A DNA stretch of 64,000 nucleotides from UBA1764 sp045642565. Its GTDB lineage: Bacteria; Bacillota; Clostridia; Peptostreptococcales; Anaerovoracaceae. The notes beneath the pieces were generated by a model. It was not told where the DNA came from and ran no database searches. It saw only the letters and a list, made by a program, of their open reading frames with translations. The DNA lies in NCBI GenBank assembly GCA_045642565.1, contig JAZUJE010000003.1, positions 1 through 64,000 of the forward strand, given 5' to 3'. A program made the translations under genes and the position numbers. Every line of letters begins with the position of its first letter. The stretch's first letter is position 1. Shown here piece by piece: positions 50,919-59,903 of this stretch.

Positions 50919-51587
50919 ATGGTTAATATAGGCAATTCATGGGACGAAAAACTTAAAGGTGAATTTGATAAAGAATACTATCAGCAACTTCGTTCGTTCC
51001 TAAAAACTGAATATAGTTCTCGCACTATTTATCCGGACATGCATGATATATTTAATTCTTTAAAAGCTGCAAGCTATGAAGATGTTAGAGTTGTGATAAT
51101 AGGGCAGGATCCATATCATGAACCCGGTCAAGCGCACGGTATGGCTTTTAGTGTTAAACCCGGTATAGAGGTTCCACCAAGCCTTAAGAATATGTATAAA
51201 GAACTTTCCACTGATATTCCCGGCTTTGTTATACCGGAGTCCGGATATCTTCAGAAGTGGGCAGAACAAGGGGTTCTTTTGCTCAATGCAGTTTTAACTG
51301 TTCGTGCACACCAGGCAAATTCGCATAAGGGTAAAGGTTGGGAAATTTTCACAGATAGAGTTATAGAACTTGTGAATGAAAAAGAATCACCCGTTGTATT
51401 TATGCTGTGGGGCGCAAATGCCAGAGCGAAGAAGAGTTTGATTACAAATAGTATTCATTTTGTACTTGAAGCTCCGCATCCAAGCCCACTCTCTGCGTAT
51501 AACGGCTTTTTTGGCTGTAAACATTTCAGTAAATGTAATGAATTGCTTGAGAAATCAGGTCAAAAACCTATAAATTGGCAAATATAA
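50919..51587 (+). CDS. ung: Uracil-DNA glycosylase
   Basis: The 222-aa family-1 enzyme has GQDPYH (catalytic Asp64) and the C-terminal HPSPLSA motif. It removes uracil from DNA, completing a run of repair genes (mfd, uvrB, uvrA, ung). The start is 2 bp after the hydrolase stop. A terminator follows. Confidence 0.96.
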   Translation: MVNIGNSWDEKLKGEFDKEYYQQLRSFLKTEYSSRTIYPDMHDIFNSLKAASYEDVRVVIIGQDPYHEPGQAHGMAFSVKPGIEVPPSLKNMYKELSTDIPGFVIPESGYLQKWAEQGVLLLNAVLTVRAHQANSHKGKGWEIFTDRVIELVNEKESPVVFMLWGANARAKKSLITNSIHFVLEAPHPSPLSAYNGFFGCKHFSKCNELLEKSGQKPINWQI

Positions 51588-51601
51588 TGAAATTTTTAAG
51601 G

Positions 51602-51629
51602 AAAAGGCTTGTCTGTGCAGGCCTTTTTT
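51602..51629 (+). terminator. Intrinsic terminator after ung
   Basis: AAAAGGCTTG (51602-51611) pairs with CAGGCCTTTT (51618-51627), one G-U pair, followed by T residues. Its stem overlaps the -35 box of the gdhA promoter. Confidence 0.82.
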
Positions 51630-51655
51630 CATATAATTAACGCATTGTATACAAT
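51609..51655 (+). promoter_or_regulatory. gdhA promoter with palindrome at the start point
   Basis: TTGTCT (51609-51614) and TATAAT (51632-51637) with a 17-bp spacer. The perfect 12-bp palindrome ATTGTATACAAT (51644-51655) begins where transcription should start. It is a candidate operator. GGAAGG follows as the ribosome-binding site. Confidence 0.6.
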
Positions 51656-51672
51656 TTAAGGAAGGTAGAATT

Positions 51673-53025
51673 ATGGCTACAAAAAGAATAGTTGACGAAT
51701 ATATAGAATTAGCAAAGAAAAGAAATCCTAATGAGCCGGAGTTTCATCAAACCATAGAGGAAGTTTTGGGTTCACTTGAACCTGTATTAAAAAAGCATCC
51801 TGAATTTGTAAAAAGTGGATTAATGGAAAGACTTATTGAGCCTGAAAGATTAGTATCATTTAGGGTAACATGGGTTGATGATAAAGGAAAAGTGCAGGTA
51901 AATAGAGGTTATAGATGTCAGTTTAATTCGGCAATCGGCCCATATAAGGGAGGACTTCGTTTTGCTCCAAGCGTATATCCCGGAATTATGAAATGTTTAG
52001 CATTTGAGCAAACATTTAAGAATAGTTTGACAGGGCTTCCTATCGGTGGAGCAAAGGGCGGTTCTGACTTTGATCCTAATGGAAAATCTGATGCTGAAAT
52101 CATGAGATTCTGCCAATCATTTATGACAGAATTATATAGGCATATTGGTCCTCAAACAGATGCTCCTGCCGGAGATCTCGGTGTTGGTGCAAGAGAACTT
52201 GGATATCTATTCGGACAATATAAGAGAATTGCTAATGCATACGAAAGTGGTGTAATAACAGGTAAAGGTCTCAGCTACGGCGGACTTCCGGGAAGAACAG
52301 AAGCAACAGGCTATGGTATTTGTTTCTTCCTCAGAGATATGCTCGAAGCAAACGGAGAAACTATTAAGGGCAAAACCGTAGTAATCTCGGGCTTTGGAAA
52401 TGTTGCTTGGGGAACAGCTCAAATGTTAGAAAAGATGGGTGCAAAACTTATTGCATTTAGCGGACCTGATGGATATATTCTTGACGAAGCTGGAATTACA
52501 GGAAAGAAGGTTGAATACTTCTTAACACTTAGATCTTCCGGCAAGAATGTGTGCGAACCTTATGCAAAGAAGTTTAAGAGTGCTAAATTCTTTAAGGGTG
52601 AAAAGCCTTGGGGTGTAAAGGCTGATTTATATATTCCATGTGCAACCCAAAATGATGTTGATATTAATAGCGCAAAGAAGATTGTAAAGAATGGATGCAA
52701 GTTCTATTGTGAAGGTGCAAACATGCCTACAACGAATGAAGGTCTTAAATATCTCCAAGACCATGGCGTAATTATTGGGCCTGCAAAGGCTGCCAATGCC
52801 GGAGGCGTTGCATGTTCAGCACTTGAAATGTCACAAAATGCCCGTAAATATCCTATGGAAAGAGAAGAGGTTTATGAAAAGCTCGAGGGCATAATGAAGC
52901 ATATTCATGATTCATCAGCCGCAGCCTCAAAGGAATACGGCTATGGCTATAACCTTGTAGCCGGAGCAAATATAGCAGGTTTCTTAAAGGTGGCTGAAGC
53001 AATGACAGCTCAGGGTTATGTATAG
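51673..53025 (+). CDS. gdhA: Glutamate dehydrogenase (GdhA family)
   Basis: The 450-aa hexameric-type enzyme has the substrate lysine blocks KGGLRFAPSV and PIGGAKGGSDFDP (catalytic Lys). The Rossmann motif SGFGNVAWGTA (about 236-246) and the C-terminal GANIAGFLKVAEAM are also typical. It interconverts glutamate and 2-oxoglutarate. NAD versus NADP use cannot be read with certainty. In an amino-acid fermenter the direction is usually catabolic. Own promoter and terminator. Confidence 0.95.
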   Translation: MATKRIVDEYIELAKKRNPNEPEFHQTIEEVLGSLEPVLKKHPEFVKSGLMERLIEPERLVSFRVTWVDDKGKVQVNRGYRCQFNSAIGPYKGGLRFAPSVYPGIMKCLAFEQTFKNSLTGLPIGGAKGGSDFDPNGKSDAEIMRFCQSFMTELYRHIGPQTDAPAGDLGVGARELGYLFGQYKRIANAYESGVITGKGLSYGGLPGRTEATGYGICFFLRDMLEANGETIKGKTVVISGFGNVAWGTAQMLEKMGAKLIAFSGPDGYILDEAGITGKKVEYFLTLRSSGKNVCEPYAKKFKSAKFFKGEKPWGVKADLYIPCATQNDVDINSAKKIVKNGCKFYCEGANMPTTNEGLKYLQDHGVIIGPAKAANAGGVACSALEMSQNARKYPMEREEVYEKLEGIMKHIHDSSAAASKEYGYGYNLVAGANIAGFLKVAEAMTAQGYV

Positions 53026-53048
53026 CCCTCAAAATAGTGTAAAACTTG

Positions 53049-53077
53049 AAATCAAGGAGCGTTTCGCCCCTTGATTT
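53049..53077 (+). terminator. gdhA terminator
   Basis: AAATCAAGG (53049-53057) pairs with CCTTGATTT (53069-53077), enclosing a short inner GC/GC pairing. A T/A run follows. Confidence 0.75.
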
Positions 53078-53083
53078 TAATAT

Positions 53084-53103
53084 ATAGTTAAAAATTTAAC
53101 TAT
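53084..53103. promoter_or_regulatory. Rex-like inverted repeat upstream of crt
   Basis: ATAGTTAAAAATTTAACTAT has perfect 9-bp arms around AA. It matches the Rex half-sites of TTGTTAANNNNTTAACAA except for one symmetric change in each arm. Rex senses the NADH/NAD+ ratio and represses crt/hbd-type genes in clostridia. The site lies just upstream of the crt -10 box, so binding would block RNA polymerase. The rex gene is not in the window. Confidence 0.6.
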
Positions 53104-53123
53104 GATATTACATGATTAGGGTG

Positions 53124-53129
53124 TATAAT
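53124..53129 (+). promoter_or_regulatory. crt -10 box
   Basis: TATAAT, with no clear -35 partner at 16-18 bp. The leader to crt is about 60 nt and includes a GGGTT/AACCC mini-hairpin and the palindrome CTATATGCATATAG (53161-53174). Confidence 0.55.
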
Positions 53130-53194
53130 ATAAACATAGATATTTTGGGGTTTTGTAACCCTATATGCATATAGTTATTTTTAGGAGGAAAACT

Positions 53195-53968
53195 ATGGGC
53201 TATGTAGATTATGAAGTTAAGGGCATGGTAGGTGTTATTACAATTAACAGACCAAAGGCTCTCAACGCACTTAACACTGAAGTTCTTACAGATCTTGAAG
53301 CAACTTTCGATGCAGTTGATATTAATGCTGTTCGTTGCCTCATCATAACAGGCGCTGGTGAAAAATCATTCGTTGCTGGTGCTGATATTGGTGAAATGTC
53401 AACAATGAACGCTCAGGAAGCAGTTGCATTTGGTCTTCACGGTAATGCTGTATTCAGAAAGATTGAAAGCTTCCCAATTCCAGTAATCGCTGCAGTTAAC
53501 GGATTTGCACTTGGTGGTGGATGCGAACTTTCAATGAGCTGTGATATTAGACTTGCTGCTGAAAATGCAGTATTTGGTCAGCCTGAAGCAGGCCTTGGAA
53601 TTACTCCTGGCTTCGGTGGTACACAGAGACTTGCAAGACATATCGGTCTTGGCAATGCAAAGAAGATTATTTATTCATGCAGAAACATTAAAGCTCCAGA
53701 AGCTCTTGCTCTTGGTCTTGTTCAAGATGTATATCCACAGGCAGAACTTATGGAAAATGCTCTCAAGCTTGCTAATAAGATTGCTAATAACGCTCCAATC
53801 GCAGTTCGTGCATGCAAAGAATGCATCAACGTTGGTATGCAGCTTGACATTGATAGCGCTGTTAAATACGAAGCAAACGTATTCGGCAGATGCTTCGGCG
53901 TAGATCAGAAGGAAGCTATGGGTGCATTCCTTGAAAAGAGAGATCACGCTCCATTCGTAAATAAGTAA
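53195..53968 (+). CDS. crt: Enoyl-CoA hydratase/crotonase
   Basis: I chose ATG 53195 (257 aa) with AGGAGG 6 bp upstream. It is a crotonase-fold enzyme with GAGEKSFVAGADIGEM (oxyanion hole), VNGFALGGGCELSMSCDIRLA, the catalytic Glu pair region FGQPEAGLGITPGFGGTQRL and C-terminal KRDHAPFV. It hydrates crotonyl-CoA to 3-hydroxybutyryl-CoA in reverse of butyrate synthesis. It is paired with hbd, 56 bp downstream, which has its own promoter-like signal. Confidence 0.94.
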   Translation: MGYVDYEVKGMVGVITINRPKALNALNTEVLTDLEATFDAVDINAVRCLIITGAGEKSFVAGADIGEMSTMNAQEAVAFGLHGNAVFRKIESFPIPVIAAVNGFALGGGCELSMSCDIRLAAENAVFGQPEAGLGITPGFGGTQRLARHIGLGNAKKIIYSCRNIKAPEALALGLVQDVYPQAELMENALKLANKIANNAPIAVRACKECINVGMQLDIDSAVKYEANVFGRCFGVDQKEAMGAFLEKRDHAPFVNK

Positions 53969-53987
53969 TTCAATACACAAAAGTGTA

Positions 53988-54008
53988 TATAATTTAAACG
54001 TTTAAATT
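53988..54008 (+). promoter_or_regulatory. hbd -10 box and adjacent 18-bp palindrome
   Basis: TATAAT (53988-53993) is followed at once by the perfect palindrome AATTTAAACGTTTAAATT (53991-54008), overlapping the start point. TTAGGAGG lies downstream before the ATG. A candidate operator or mRNA hairpin. The binding factor is unknown. Confidence 0.5.
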
Positions 54009-54024
54009 TTTAGGAGGAAACAAA

Positions 54025-54855
54025 ATGAAAGTAGCTGTATTTGGCGCTGGTACAATGGGCAGTGGTATTGCTCAGACATTCGCTAAGGCTGGCAATGAAG
54101 TTAAGCTTGTAGACCTTAATCTTGACATTGTTAATGGTTCTATCGCAAAGATTGCTAAGGGCTTTGACAAACAGATTGAAAAAGGTAGAATGGATGCTGC
54201 AACAAAGGACGCTATTCTTAAGAACATCGTTCCTGCAGAAAAGAAAGACATCGGTGATGTTGATCTCGTAGTAGAAGCAGCTCTTGAAGTTATGGATATC
54301 AAGAAAGCTCTCTTCAAGGAACTTGATGGTATAGTTAAAGACGGCGCAGTATTTGCATCTAACACATCATCACTTTCTATCACAGAAATCGGTTACGGAC
54401 TTAAGCATGACTTTATCGGTATGCACTTCTTCAACCCAGTTCCAGCAATGAAACTCGTTGAAATTATTCGTGGCGCTAACACAAAGCAGGAAACATTCGA
54501 TTTCATTAAGGCTGCTTCCGAACAAATCGGTAAGACACCTGTAGAAGTAAATGAAGCTCCTGGTTTCGTAGTAAACAGAATTTTAATCCCATATTGCAAC
54601 GAAGGTTTCTTCGTACTTCAGGAAGGTATCGCATCTGCAAAGGATATTGATACAGCAATGAAGCTTGGTGCTAACCACCCAATGGGACCTCTTGAACTCT
54701 CCGACCTTATCGGACTTGATATCGTTCTTGCAGTTATGAATGTTCTCTATACAGAAACAGGCGACAGCAAGTATCGTCCATGCCCACTTCTCAGAAAATA
54801 TGTACGTTCTGGTAAACTTGGTCGCAAGACAGGCAAGGGTGTTTACGAATACTAA
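54025..54855 (+). CDS. hbd: 3-hydroxybutyryl-CoA dehydrogenase
   Basis: The 276-aa enzyme has the NAD-binding GAGTMGSGIAQ at residues 7-17. The catalytic block GMHFFNPVPAMKLVEII (His and Glu) and the C-terminal LSDLIGLDIV are also typical. It oxidises or reduces 3-hydroxybutyryl-CoA with NAD(H), the partner step of crt. AGGAGG precedes the ATG. thl, bcd and etfAB are not nearby. Confidence 0.95.
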   Translation: MKVAVFGAGTMGSGIAQTFAKAGNEVKLVDLNLDIVNGSIAKIAKGFDKQIEKGRMDAATKDAILKNIVPAEKKDIGDVDLVVEAALEVMDIKKALFKELDGIVKDGAVFASNTSSLSITEIGYGLKHDFIGMHFFNPVPAMKLVEIIRGANTKQETFDFIKAASEQIGKTPVEVNEAPGFVVNRILIPYCNEGFFVLQEGIASAKDIDTAMKLGANHPMGPLELSDLIGLDIVLAVMNVLYTETGDSKYRPCPLLRKYVRSGKLGRKTGKGVYEY

Positions 54856-54871
54856 TTTGAAAAAAGCTTTT

Positions 54872-54903
54872 AAAAACCAACCTCAATCGAGGTTGGTTTT
54901 TTT
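54872..54903 (+). terminator. hbd terminator
   Basis: AAAAACCAACCTC (54872-54884) pairs perfectly with GAGGTTGGTTTTT (54889-54901) around a 4-nt loop and runs into more T residues. Confidence 0.9.
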
Positions 54904-54913
54904 ATGTGCTTTA

Positions 54914-54943
54914 TTGCGAATACAACCGAAAATGTAGTATAAT
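54914..54943 (+). promoter_or_regulatory. Promoter of the cell-surface cluster
   Basis: TTGCGA (54914-54919) and TATAAT (54938-54943) with an 18-bp spacer. The leader of about 50 nt ends in AAGGAG before 55001. Confidence 0.7.
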
Positions 54944-55000
54944 ATTAGGGTATATGTACACATTATATTGTGGTTTGAGACCTATTTAAGGAGAAAAAAC

Positions 55001-55447
55001 ATGAAAAAGAGTATCGTTATTTTGTTAATTGCATCCATGTGCTTAGTTTTAAGCTTTGGGGTTGTAGCTTTCGCTGCAAATGCAGGCTCTCAGGATGATC
55101 CTGTTGTCACAAAAAGTTATTTAGATTCTGTAATAGAAGACATTAAAAAATCTTCAGGTTCATCAGCAAATGCAGAATATGAAGTGTTAGAAAGTTTGCC
55201 TGCAGGTACCGTTGTTGTCGGTGGTGCCAGTACTGAAATGATTTTAAGAAGTGGTAGTGCGGTTGCAAGCATCCCTTCATCAGCAAGTGGCGGACTTTCC
55301 GATTTAACCAACGGATCCAATATAACTAATGCAAAAGCTATAAGTGCAAATCATCTTTTACTTTTCCCAAGAGATGATGGCAGAGCTCTTCAAGTAACAA
55401 AAGATAACACTTATATCATGGTTAAGGGAGATTATAGGATTAAATAA
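55001..55447 (+). CDS. Secreted protein of unknown function, 148 aa
   Basis: The ATG at 55001 gives a signal peptide MKKSIVILLIASMCLVLSF ending near AFA. The mature part begins AGSQDDPVVTKSYLDSVIE and ends with ANHLLLFPRDDGRALQV. I recall similar small proteins next to surface-layer genes in Clostridia, but I do not know a function. Its stop and the next ATG are 2 bp apart, so it is likely co-expressed with the SLH protein. Confidence 0.72.
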   Translation: MKKSIVILLIASMCLVLSFGVVAFAANAGSQDDPVVTKSYLDSVIEDIKKSSGSSANAEYEVLESLPAGTVVVGGASTEMILRSGSAVASIPSSASGGLSDLTNGSNITNAKAISANHLLLFPRDDGRALQVTKDNTYIMVKGDYRIK

Positions 55448-57726
55448 TGAAAAGAATAATATCTATTATTTTGAGCATAGCTATGCTTCTTGGCGTAGTA
55501 TGTGTGTACTCATATGCGGCAAAAGAGGAAGTTGTTACCCAATTAGCAGATGAGTTATATTTGCATAAAAATTCTTTCTATAGTGAATCAGCAAGTGGGG
55601 ATGTAAATGAAAACTACTTTGTTTATTCTCCTAATACATCTGTTACTCCTTATCTTGCTCACGGTAATGATGTCGCCGGAGTAGCCTCAATGGATCGAGT
55701 ATTTAGGCTTGAATCAGAAGCCGGAAACACTTTGATTGCGGGCGTAAATGGTGATTATTTCATTACAAGCAATGGGGTTCCTATTGGTATAGAAATAAAA
55801 GATGGAATCATTAAGAGTAGCTCACATTCTGAATATCCTGAAATTGGTTTCACAGAAGATGGCGAAGCTATTATTGGTCGTTCAAATTTGAATGTTAGTT
55901 TTACCAATACTACTCAAGATGTAACATTTGATAATATACATTACAACAAAGGTTTAAGTGTAGATGGAATACCTACGCTTTACAGTGCTGCTTTTGAAGA
56001 TACAAATAGAGCTGATTGGACTACTGTAAATGTAGTTGTCGATATAAAGAATGGTGAAGCTACATATAACGGGACAATAAGCGGTAAAGTCGTTGAAGTT
56101 GTTGATTCAGATATAGCATTTGAGCTTCAAGAAGATCAGCTTGTTTTATCTATGTATGCAAATCAAGATCCTTTTATATTAGAGCACATGCTCTCATTTG
56201 AAGAAGGGGATAGAATTGAAGTTACATTCTCTATGGATAAATCTTGGCGCAATGTTACACAAGCATTGGGCGGAAAAGAAATGCTTGTTGAGAGTGGTAA
56301 TGCGCAAAAATTTAGTGATAATACACGAGCTCCAAGAACTGCTTTTGGTATAAAGTCAAACGGAGATATTGTTATTTATACTTGTGATGGTCGTGACTAT
56401 GGCGGATCTAAGGGTTTGAGCTTATCCGAGCTTGCCCGTCGCATGGTTCAGCTTGGATGCAAAACCGCAGTTAACCTTGACGGTGGAGCATCAACTCAGG
56501 TTCATGTAGTATATCCTGGTAACGAAGAGCATGAACAAATAAATGAGGATGCCGGTTCGAGCTTAAGATCTTGCGGAAACTATATTTGTTTTAAAAACAA
56601 TGCAAGACCTTCCGGAAAGCTCGCAAAGATTTATGCATATCCTCAATCAATTTCTGTAGCAGCGGAATCTGAAGCTAAAATCAGCTTCAAAGGATGCGAT
56701 ACCCATTGGTATCCAATGTCTATTGATACAGACGAGCTTGAATATGATGTATCAAACGATTTAGGCTATATTGAGGATGGAAAATTTGTTTCAGGTTTAA
56801 GCCTTGGATCTGGCGTTATCACTGCAAGCTATGGAAATATCAATACGACAATTGCAGTTACAGTAACCACAGACTGGCCTGAAATAAGTGCAAGTTGTGC
56901 CGGAGGCGTTCTTATTGCAACAGTAGAAGATCCTTTAGGACAAGGTATAGACAAATCAGATATGACTTTAACTGTCGATGGCGAAGATTATCCGTTTGTA
57001 TATGGTAACGGTATTTTGACTGCAGAATTCGATGAGCCTGATGGCTATTTACATCATGCAATTATTACTGCAAAGAATGCAAAAGGACATATTTCGAGGT
57101 TCGGGCTTTCATTTACACTTGATTCTTATATAAACGAGTATGGAGAATCTGTAGCTGTAGATGTTGATAATACTCAAGTTTTTGCTGATGTAAGTTCAGC
57201 AAATTGGGCAAAGCCATATATTGAATACTTGTATAGAAATGACATAGTTTCCGGTAGCGAGAAGAACAATAAGCTTTATTATAATCCAAGTGCAAACATG
57301 ACAAGACAAGAATTTGCAAAAGTTATAACATCTTGGTATGGTGCAGATTTGGATGAATTTGAGAGCGCTGAATTAGATTTTGCTGACAATTCAAAAATAG
57401 CATCTTGGGCTGTTCCATATGTAAAAGCTGCTGTTGAGCTTGGAATGATGGGCGGTAAAAATATAAACGGAACATTGAAATTTGACCCAACAGGTTCCAT
57501 TACTCGTCAGGAAGTTATGACAGTTATAGGAAGAATCATGGATGATGGATATCAATCATCAAACCTTTCCGAATTTAAAGATGCATCAAAAGTAGCATCT
57601 TGGGCTTTGCCATATGTAAAAGTTTTGGTAAAGCAAGGCATTATTACCGGGTCAAATGGACAATTACTTCCTAATAATTTAGTAACAAGAGAACAAGTTG
57701 CAAAAATAATATTTGAAATTAACTAA
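55447..57726 (+). CDS. Phosphodiester glycosidase with three SLH domains
   Basis: The 759-aa protein has a signal peptide (residues 1-25). A phosphodiester glycosidase (NAGPA/DUF2233-type) domain follows, roughly 80-395, with AGVNGDYF, RTAFGIKSNGDI and NLDGGAST. Ig-like regions lie at about 395-575. Three C-terminal SLH domains (about 578-760) show the TRQE, TRQE and TREQ motifs that bind pyruvylated wall polymer. The enzyme would cleave sugar-phosphodiesters at the cell surface. The downstream gene encodes a pyruvyl transferase of the type that makes the SLH ligand. Confidence 0.87.
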   Translation: MKRIISIILSIAMLLGVVCVYSYAAKEEVVTQLADELYLHKNSFYSESASGDVNENYFVYSPNTSVTPYLAHGNDVAGVASMDRVFRLESEAGNTLIAGVNGDYFITSNGVPIGIEIKDGIIKSSSHSEYPEIGFTEDGEAIIGRSNLNVSFTNTTQDVTFDNIHYNKGLSVDGIPTLYSAAFEDTNRADWTTVNVVVDIKNGEATYNGTISGKVVEVVDSDIAFELQEDQLVLSMYANQDPFILEHMLSFEEGDRIEVTFSMDKSWRNVTQALGGKEMLVESGNAQKFSDNTRAPRTAFGIKSNGDIVIYTCDGRDYGGSKGLSLSELARRMVQLGCKTAVNLDGGASTQVHVVYPGNEEHEQINEDAGSSLRSCGNYICFKNNARPSGKLAKIYAYPQSISVAAESEAKISFKGCDTHWYPMSIDTDELEYDVSNDLGYIEDGKFVSGLSLGSGVITASYGNINTTIAVTVTTDWPEISASCAGGVLIATVEDPLGQGIDKSDMTLTVDGEDYPFVYGNGILTAEFDEPDGYLHHAIITAKNAKGHISRFGLSFTLDSYINEYGESVAVDVDNTQVFADVSSANWAKPYIEYLYRNDIVSGSEKNNKLYYNPSANMTRQEFAKVITSWYGADLDEFESAELDFADNSKIASWAVPYVKAAVELGMMGGKNINGTLKFDPTGSITRQEVMTVIGRIMDDGYQSSNLSEFKDASKVASWALPYVKVLVKQGIITGSNGQLLPNNLVTREQVAKIIFEIN

Positions 57727-59903
57727 TGAGAATTCTTGTATTTGCAGCCGGTGGAGATATCGGCGGTGGAAAAACTCATATTCTAAATTTAGCGCATGAA
57801 CTTTCTAAGAACAATACGCTACGTTTGGTGTGCTTCAGAATTGGCGAAATGTCAAAAGATGCAAAAGAAATGGGGATAGACACTGTAGAGATTGATGTAA
57901 AAGAAGGCTGGGCTGCAACAAAAAGATTAGCATTTAAAGAGGCTAAAGAGTTTAAACCTGATATAATTCATTGCCATGGTTCAAAAGCCAATTTATTAGG
58001 AGTATTAGTTAAGAAAAATACCGGAATCCCTGTTATGACTACTGTTCATTCCGATCCTGAACTTGATTATATGGGATCTCCTTTTAGAAATTTAACATAC
58101 GGAAATTTGAATAGATGGGCTTTAAGACATATGGATTACTATACAGCCGTTGGCCCTGCAATGCATGACTTGCTTATTTCAAGAGGCTTCGACCCATATA
58201 AGATAGATCATGTGTTTAATGCTATAGATTTTTCCGGAGAATATGAAAAGAAAGAAAAGCATGAAACTATTACAATTGGTATAGCTGCAAGACTAAATCC
58301 TGTTAAGGATATACCTACATTGATTAAGGCTTTTGATGTTGCTTATAAGCAAGATGATAGGTTGCGTCTTTCAATCGCCGGTACGGGAGAAGAAAGTGAA
58401 AAAATAAAGGCTCTTGTAAACGAACTTGGTCTATCTGGTGTTTGTACATTTGAAGGATGGATTAAAGATATGAGGGCATATTTTAAAAAGATTGATATAA
58501 ATGTGCTATCTTCGCTCTCTGAGACCTTCCCATATTCATTGCTTGAAGGAGCTCTTGAACATGTTCCTGCAATAGCAAGTAATGTCGGAGGGATTCCATA
58601 TCTTATTCAGCATGGTGAAACCGGATTGCTGTTTGAAGCGGGCGACGTAGACCGCTTTGCAAAAGAAATTTTGATGCTTGCATCTGATGAGAATCTTAGA
58701 AATACACTTGCTGAAAATTTGTATTGTAAAGCGCGTGATGAATTCTCTCTTGATAGGATGCGTAAAGATCAGCAAGCAATTTACGAAAGACTTTATGCAA
58801 GACAGCTTCGTAAAGGTAGACAAGGCGCTATATTATGCGGAGCCTATGGTAAAGGTAATGCAGGTGACGATGCAATTCTTCGTGCGATTATTGCAAGCCT
58901 TCGAAATAAAGATGCGGATATGCCAATATACGTAATGTCTCGTAAGCCATTAGCAACAAGTATACAAACTCATGTAAATTCATTGTTTACATTTGATATT
59001 CTGAAGCTCAAAAAGCTTTTATCAAAATCTAAATTATTTATCAGCGGTGGCGGAACTTTAATTCAAGATGTTACATCAACCCGTTCGCTTATGTTTTATT
59101 TGTTCACAATAAAATTAGCGAAACATTCTGGTGCAAAAGTCGAAATGTATGGTTGCGGAATAGGGCCTATTGCAAAACATTCAAATAGGATTAAAACCGC
59201 AAAGGTTCTTAATGAAAATGCTGATGTTATTACTTTAAGAGACAGTATATCGCGAGATTTGCTTTCAGAAATAGGGGTAGATAAGCCTGAGATTATTTTG
59301 GCTGCTGACCCGACTGTGAATTTGCCTGAGGTTTCAAAATCAATAGTGAAAGAAGCTTTTGAAACTGTCGGAATTGATTGTAATGCAAAAAAAATTATTT
59401 TTTGTTTAAGGCCTTGGGAGGAATTTAAAAACTATACCCCGATTATTAAAGCAGCGGAATATGCTTATAATACATATAATTTGATTCCGATTTTTTTACC
59501 TATGGAATATCCAAGAGATGTTGAAATTGGAGAAAAAATTGCTTCGCATCTCGATGTCCCTCATTATGTATCTTCAAAACACCATTCTATAGAGGAGCTT
59601 AGAGGAATGCTCGGGGAAGCAGATCTTGTTGTTGGAATGAGATTACACTCGTTAATTTTTGCTGCTTCGGGCGGAGCGCCTATAGTTGGTATTTCATATG
59701 ATGTTAAAGTTGACAGTTTTATTAAAGATTCCGGGTCTAAATGGCTCGTTGATATTAAAAACTTAACGGCAGAGGCTCTGATTAAAGATATTGATTTAGC
59801 TATTTCTGCAGGCAGAGCTATGGGAGAAGAAACTAAGAAGCGTCTTCAAACTTTAGAAATTATAAATTCTGATATGGCAGGGAAACTGTTAGGAGAAAAT
59901 TAA
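57726..59903 (+). CDS. Fusion of GT4 glycosyltransferase and CsaB-type pyruvyl transferase
   Basis: The 725-aa protein has an N-terminal GT4 glycosyltransferase (1-360; HCHGSKAN, IGIAARLNPVKDIPTLIKAF and LSETFPYSLLEG). This is joined to a polysaccharide pyruvyl transferase domain (about 362-725; GAYGKGNAGDDAILRAIIASL, GGGTLIQD, GMRLHSLIFA). CsaB puts ketal pyruvate on wall polysaccharide, the ligand of SLH domains. The fusion suggests one protein adds a sugar and pyruvate to the same polymer. The ATG overlaps the previous stop. Confidence 0.88.
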   Translation: MRILVFAAGGDIGGGKTHILNLAHELSKNNTLRLVCFRIGEMSKDAKEMGIDTVEIDVKEGWAATKRLAFKEAKEFKPDIIHCHGSKANLLGVLVKKNTGIPVMTTVHSDPELDYMGSPFRNLTYGNLNRWALRHMDYYTAVGPAMHDLLISRGFDPYKIDHVFNAIDFSGEYEKKEKHETITIGIAARLNPVKDIPTLIKAFDVAYKQDDRLRLSIAGTGEESEKIKALVNELGLSGVCTFEGWIKDMRAYFKKIDINVLSSLSETFPYSLLEGALEHVPAIASNVGGIPYLIQHGETGLLFEAGDVDRFAKEILMLASDENLRNTLAENLYCKARDEFSLDRMRKDQQAIYERLYARQLRKGRQGAILCGAYGKGNAGDDAILRAIIASLRNKDADMPIYVMSRKPLATSIQTHVNSLFTFDILKLKKLLSKSKLFISGGGTLIQDVTSTRSLMFYLFTIKLAKHSGAKVEMYGCGIGPIAKHSNRIKTAKVLNENADVITLRDSISRDLLSEIGVDKPEIILAADPTVNLPEVSKSIVKEAFETVGIDCNAKKIIFCLRPWEEFKNYTPIIKAAEYAYNTYNLIPIFLPMEYPRDVEIGEKIASHLDVPHYVSSKHHSIEELRGMLGEADLVVGMRLHSLIFAASGGAPIVGISYDVKVDSFIKDSGSKWLVDIKNLTAEALIKDIDLAISAGRAMGEETKKRLQTLEIINSDMAGKLLGEN

